64,000 nucleotides of DNA from Trichoplusia ni (taxonomy: Eukaryota > Arthropoda > Insecta > Lepidoptera > Noctuidae), in NCBI RefSeq assembly GCF_003590095.1, contig NC_039480.1, positions 18,391,328-18,455,327 on the forward strand. Direction: 5' to 3'. A program made the position numbers and the translations under genes. Shown one piece after another: positions 60,250 through 64,000 of the stretch; positions within the stretch are counted from its first letter, which is position 1; every line of letters begins with the position of its first letter. The notes under the pieces are model-generated. The model saw only the letters and a list, made by a program, of their open reading frames with translations, did not search any database and was not told the origin of the DNA.

Positions 60250-60949
60250 AGCTTATAAAAATTTGCAATTGCCTCGTCAACGGGTTTGAAGCTATCTCAA
60301 AATTGAGTTGCAAAAATCCAACCGGAACGACAAACGAGTGACATTCAAATTCGTGCATTTTTAGATTTTTAAAATCTTTTAATATTAAACTTTTTTCATA
60401 CCCGTTCATCATCCCTATTACATTATTTTAAGAAGAAATAATTAGGCTTGTAATCTTTGACAGCTTTCGTAACTTCAGTTAATAAAAAAGAAATCATTGC
60501 TCCACTGGCTCGGATTTTACTATAACCACACTTTAAATAAATGAAACACAATAAGCATTAAAACAATAAAAATAAAGCACAACCTGAAGGCATCACAAAC
60601 AATTGTTCTCTTTCACCACCCATCTATTTCTATACCTCGGTAACGTACGCTTAACTTAAATAATACTAATAGTATGCTTATAAGCACTGTTTGTCATTTT
60701 ATTATGACTTTTTAAACAAAAATGGAGCGAAAAACAATACTTAAGACTTTTCATTGATTTTTTTGTTCTAAAAACTCAAATTCCATTTGTTAAGGTACTG
60801 ACTTAAAAAAAAATGTACAATCTTGGTGGGTATTTTTGTCTAAAAATTCAGCTGAAAAACCAGAATGTAAAACAACAATAAAGATTACCAAATCATATAT
60901 ATTTCTATAATAACTTACGACTCGCGTCGACGCGCGATCCCGCCGCGTC
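60250..60949. other. AT-rich DNA with repeat scrap
   Basis: About 60290-60345 shares (inverted) the word aaaatccaaccggaacgaca with 63390-63430. Otherwise nothing recognised. Confidence 0.4.
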
Positions 60950-61050
60950 AGCTCATGATTAAGGACTCCGGTTGGGTCCGAAACTAGTCGGGCTACCCCG
61001 ATATATACGCGTGAGTAAACCGTTGCGTCATTTAATAATAAATCAAATAT
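60950..61050 (+). repeat. Third copy of the 59.4-kb repeat arm
   Basis: agctcatgattaaggactcc, ggttgggtccgaaactagtc, then gcgtgagtaaaccgttgcgt; the homology with 59754 extends about 50 bases past the arm. Confidence 0.75.
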
Positions 61051-61129
61051 ACCACTGAAAAATGTCAGTGCATCTTCGTTTTAGTAAAACATTGTCCGCT
61101 TAAGTCTGCTAATATTCCCTGCGGAACCA

Positions 61130-61312
61130 CTACGAATCGAAATTGACCCCACGGGAACATTAACTCGGGGTAAAAACTATCCCATGTGTCAATCCTGGTT
61201 ATAAACTATCTGTGTACCAAGTTTCGTCTAAATCCGTTCAGTGGTTTTTGCGTGAAAGAGGAACAAACATCCATACATACAAACTTTCGCGTTTATAATA
61301 TTACTAGGATAG
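61130..61312 (-). repeat. Interspersed repeat, 'AACGGATTTAGACGAAA' family
   Basis: Minus strand: ctagtaatattataaacgcg, aaagtttgtatgtatggatg, cactgaacggatttagacg and ggtacacagatagtttata. The best-preserved copy of the family. Confidence 0.65.
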
Positions 61313-61338
61313 TATAAATATGTTTGTATAAAGACACC

Positions 61339-61700
61339 TAGAGGAGCTCGTGGCTAAGCTATAACCGCAGAAGTGAAACGATCACAGGTTAAGCTATGCT
61401 TGACGCTGTTGGTCCGTAGATGGGTGACCATCTTTGTCATAAGGAGTTCCTCCGTGTTTCGGAAGGCACGTTAAATTGTGGGTCCCGGCTGTTATTCATA
61501 CATCTTTGACAGTCGTTACAGGTAGTCAGAAGCTTGAAAAGTCTGACAACCAGTCTAACCAAGGGGTATCGTGTTGCCCAGGTAACTGGGTTGAGGGGGT
61601 CAGATAGGCAGTCGCTCCTTGTAAAACACTGGTACTCAGCTGAAACCGTTAGACTGGTAGCTGACCCCAACATAGTTGGGAAAAGGCTAGGCCAATGATG
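61339..61700 (+). mobile_element. Full-length 5S-rRNA-like SINE with target-site duplication
   Basis: 362 bases flanked by the direct repeat ataaagacacc (61328-61338 and 61701-61711), which marks a retroposition event. The head has cgatcacaggttaagc, ggtccgtagatgggtgacca and spacing as in 5S rRNA (gatcaccgaagttaagc ... ggatgggtgacc), covering the A box and C box of the 5S internal promoter. The body has gtttcggaaggcacgttaaa and gtcagataggcagtcgctcc, and the end is aacatagttgggaaaaggct plus a short gat repeat. Related copies are at 4555, 45355/45611 and 52375. Confidence 0.85.
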
Positions 61701-61922
61701 ATAAAGACACCAAGATTTTACACCTTATTTACCAAAACAAATGAATTATAAATAAACACTTGCGAACAAAAGCCTCCATCAAAATTGTCTTCAATAAAAC
61801 GTCATAAATCCAAACACAATTTAATGCAATATCGACCTTACTTGCTTGTCTTAAAGTTAATTTCACGATGGGCGAATATTTGCTTAGGAAAGACAGTTTC
61901 AAAATGATGTCTGGACGTGTGT

Positions 61923-62019
61923 CTTAAAACGACTCTCGCATTAAGGAATTTAATCCTTGTATCGTGGTTTCACAAACATTCAAGTCACATGCACAAGACA
62001 CCCAGATTCAGGACACTTA
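61923..62019 (-). mobile_element. tRNA-derived SINE 3' fragment
   Basis: Minus strand: gtcctgaatctgggtgtctt, gtgcatgtgacttgaatgtt, tgtgaaaccacgatacaagg, attaaattccttaatgcgag. The tRNA head is missing. Confidence 0.75.
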
Positions 62020-62793
62020 AACTCATAAATTGAAACTTAAATAAGCTTGTAAAACAATTTGAGAACTACCCCCTTTTTCCGTCGGTTAAAAACGATATAT
62101 ATCTTATAAATCCATTTTGGATGGTTTTTTACTATTTTTAATAGTAGCACCCTAATTATTTGAACAGCCTGAACCTTTTGGCTTTGTGGCCCAGTGTTGG
62201 GCTCGGTGTTTGTCCAGCGTTGGGCTTGGGTTCCTTTAGTCGGGCAACCAATGCTGGGTTCGCCAGAGAAGGCAGTAGTGTCCGTTGTGTAGGTTCACGG
62301 AGTTTGAAGACTGGAAAATAGAATAATTATTAGAAACTTTAGGTAGACAAAGCTTAGAGTTAATAACTATTCTCAACAGAGATATTTAACATTAAGAAAT
62401 CTCTGTTACTAAGATTCTTTCAGTCTGTCCATCTGTCACCAGGTTTTATCTCATGAACCATGATAGCTAGGCAGTTGAAAGTCTCGTAGTTTATTGCATA
62501 ATAATGGAAATTTATTTTTCTTTCGACCCGTAAACATATGATCAAATTATAGTGAACTATTACGCGTGACGTCACAATATGATATATATTTTACGATATC
62601 GTTACGTCATAAACTCTCTCCCAAACTTTGTCAACATTCGTTGTTTAGAAAAAAGAAAAAATACGTGTCGAATATATTCAATTATCTAACTGAGGGTCTT
62701 ATAGATTTTTCGTCAATCGATCAATCGTCTACCCTATTAAGTTATAAAGCAATTTCCCTAGTTAGTGGTTTCTTAGGTTTACGCGAATGTTAG
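62020..62793. other. AT-rich DNA with repeat scraps
   Basis: About 62400-62560 has ctttcagtctgtccatctgt and ctcatgaaccatgatagcta, resembling part of the 'GGTTCCGTAC' family. No exon. Confidence 0.4.
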
Positions 62794-62919
62794 ACATTGA
62801 AATGAAACTACTTTTACGGATTTTATCGCGGTTTAATTTTAGATTTTAGTTCCCGACGTTTCGACACCTTTGCAGGTATCATGGTCACAAACAAAGTAAA
62901 AAGTAGTTTCATTTCAATT
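62794..62919. mobile_element. MITE-like element with acattgaaatgaaactac ends
   Basis: The left end acattgaaatgaaactac, then ttttacggattttatcgcgg, pairs with the right end gtagtttcatttcaat. The core has gacgtttcgacacctttgca and ggtatcatggtcac. Same family as 47514-47644 but with the longer left arm. Confidence 0.75.
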
Positions 62920-63521
62920 TCCCTAGTGTTGCTATACTCACATGCGCAGGCGCATATCTCTGTAACAGCGGCCGGTATCCGTGTCCGAAGGTCGCGATCA
63001 TACCCGGGTCGCCATCCTTGTGAGGGTGTAGAGGTATTATTACCCGGATCTAGGGGGAAAAACAAGGATTAATATTAGAAATTTACATTTTGATCACAAC
63101 TGGGATCAGTTGGGTAAAAGTTTTACAATTAAATACAGTATTTCTCAAAAGTCTTCAAATAGGAGGTTTTCAATTTGTGTGCATTATTTCCAACACAATT
63201 TTGCAACTAAATTTTGAGGCACTTCCCGATAAGCTAGCAGGCTGAAATTTTCAGGGTAGCTTCAAACCCGATGACAATGTAATTTACAACTATAGGAATA
63301 GCTGGACCGATTTTGATAAAATTATAATTTAGTGACATTTAAAAACGTAGGGTTTTACATTTTCCCACGTTTTTATACACTCACTTTCTTGTTTGTTTGT
63401 CGTTCCGGTTGGATTTTTGTAACTCAATTTTGAGACACTTCTTGATAAGCGTGGATTCGTCGCTTAAAAACGTGGTCTTTCGGATATTTTTAATGTATTA
63501 TATCTATTTATTTAAACTTAC
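62920..63521. other. Non-coding DNA, probably intron of the 63.5-kb gene
   Basis: GC-richer stretch at 62945-63055 without splice-bounded frames. The segment 63390-63430 shares cgttccggttggatttttg with the inverted scrap near 60320. Confidence 0.4.
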
Positions 63522-63641
63522 ATCTTCTTCATAAGGTCTGAAGACAGTGAGGGGTCGCAGTGTTGTGGAGTCAGCGACTATGATACATCCCCAGGCTGTC
63601 CCTATGTACAGTTCACCGCGCAATGTGCATAATGCTGTCAC
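63522..63641 (-). CDS. Internal exon, beta-propeller (WD40-like) segment of a large protein
   Basis: On the minus strand an AG acceptor (ttattccag, 63642-63643) and GT donor (gtaagt) bound 40 codons in phase 0 on both sides: VTALCTLRGELYIGTAWGCI followed by IVADSTTLRPLTVFRPYEED. The pattern 'L...G.LYIGT.WG.I.V.D..TL.P...F' is typical of one blade of a beta-propeller as found at the C-terminus of LRRK-type kinases and some Rho-GEFs. I lean towards an LRRK-like gene from memory of the family, without certainty. Further exons should lie on both sides; I could not find the next one downstream (lower coordinates). Confidence 0.6.
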
Positions 63642-63757
63642 CTGGAATAAAAGGGGGAGAGGGGTGAACCTTGTGTGGTGGAGTGTATATTCATAAAAGT
63701 TATGTTTTTTTAAATCGACTCCCATTTCAAGTAATTGAATAAATATCAAGTCTTTAT

Positions 63758-63916
63758 CAAGGTTTCGTAAGCATTCAAGTCACATGCACAGACACCCAGA
63801 CTCAGAACAAGCATTCATGGATCGCAAAAATATTTGTTCTACGCGGGGATTGAACCCGCGACACGTCGCACAGTGGGTTTGGCGTGGTGACCTCAACCAC
63901 TCGGCTATCCGTGCAG
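63758..63916 (-). mobile_element. tRNA-derived SINE, well preserved
   Basis: Minus strand: tgcacggatagccgagtggt (A box), gcgggttcaatccccgcgta (B box), gaacaaatatttttgcgatc, gagtctgggtgtctgtgcat and gtgacttgaatgcttacga. Confidence 0.85.
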
Positions 63917-63949
63917 TCACTTAGTAGCCTTATAAATGACTTTGTATAA

Positions 63950-64000
63950 AAGTCTTCGTGCATGTGAATCGTATGTTTGTAAAACCCCCCGCGACACAAG
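63950..64000 (+). mobile_element. tRNA-derived SINE 3' part, cut by the window edge
   Basis: cgtgcatgtgaatcgtatgt, ttgtaaaaccccccgcgaca, caag: the body of the same SINE family in the opposite orientation to the copy just before it. Confidence 0.75.

Noticed and set aside
61365..61430. 5S rRNA gene
   Set aside because: Only the promoter-like half matches; the rest is SINE body with a target-site duplication.

Overview
The window is animal nuclear DNA, almost certainly from a moth or butterfly (Lepidoptera). It is AT-rich, with short GC-rich exons split by AT-rich introns. It is packed with repeats that I recognise from lepidopteran genomes: Helitron-like elements ending in a GC-rich hairpin plus CTAGT, tRNA-derived SINEs, a '(AG)GGTTCCGTAC' repeat family, small inverted-repeat elements (MITEs) and a Ty3/gypsy retrotransposon. 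Nothing bacterial is present, so there are no operons, ribosome binding sites or CRISPR arrays.

Genes. At the left edge is the 3' part of an ICT1/MRPL58-type peptidyl-tRNA hydrolase gene (+, 100-1169, four exons seen). It is followed head to tail by a complete ten-exon CLUAP1/IFT38 gene (+, 2766-7507). On the minus strand, three in-phase exons (23567-27801) encode part of a multi-pass membrane protein I cannot name. A possible last exon lies at 10882-10968, which would make this gene convergent with CLUAP1. Near the right edge a minus-strand exon (63522-63641) looks like part of a beta-propeller of a large multidomain protein, possibly LRRK-like. A small intact frame (57852-58058) near a GC-rich promoter-like patch may be a short gene.

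Layout. 1-7.5 kb: ICT1 and CLUAP1; one CLUAP1 intron holds a 1.1-kb minisatellite with a 14-bp unit. 7.5-29.6 kb: long AT-rich non-coding DNA with sparse repeats and the membrane-protein exons. 29.6-34.0 kb: a 1000-base assembly gap, then a broken minus-strand Ty3/gypsy element with one visible LTR. 34.4-35.0 kb: a 110-bp tandem array. 35-64 kb: dense repeats, many nested or inverted, with little gene content apart from the two candidates above.

The genes have no obvious shared pathway: ICT1 acts in mitochondrial ribosome rescue and CLUAP1 in intraflagellar transport. The most notable non-gene features are a full-length SINE whose head resembles 5S rRNA and which has an 11-bp target-site duplication, the phase-coherent minisatellite, the 110-bp array, and MITEs and Helitron-like families present in several copies.
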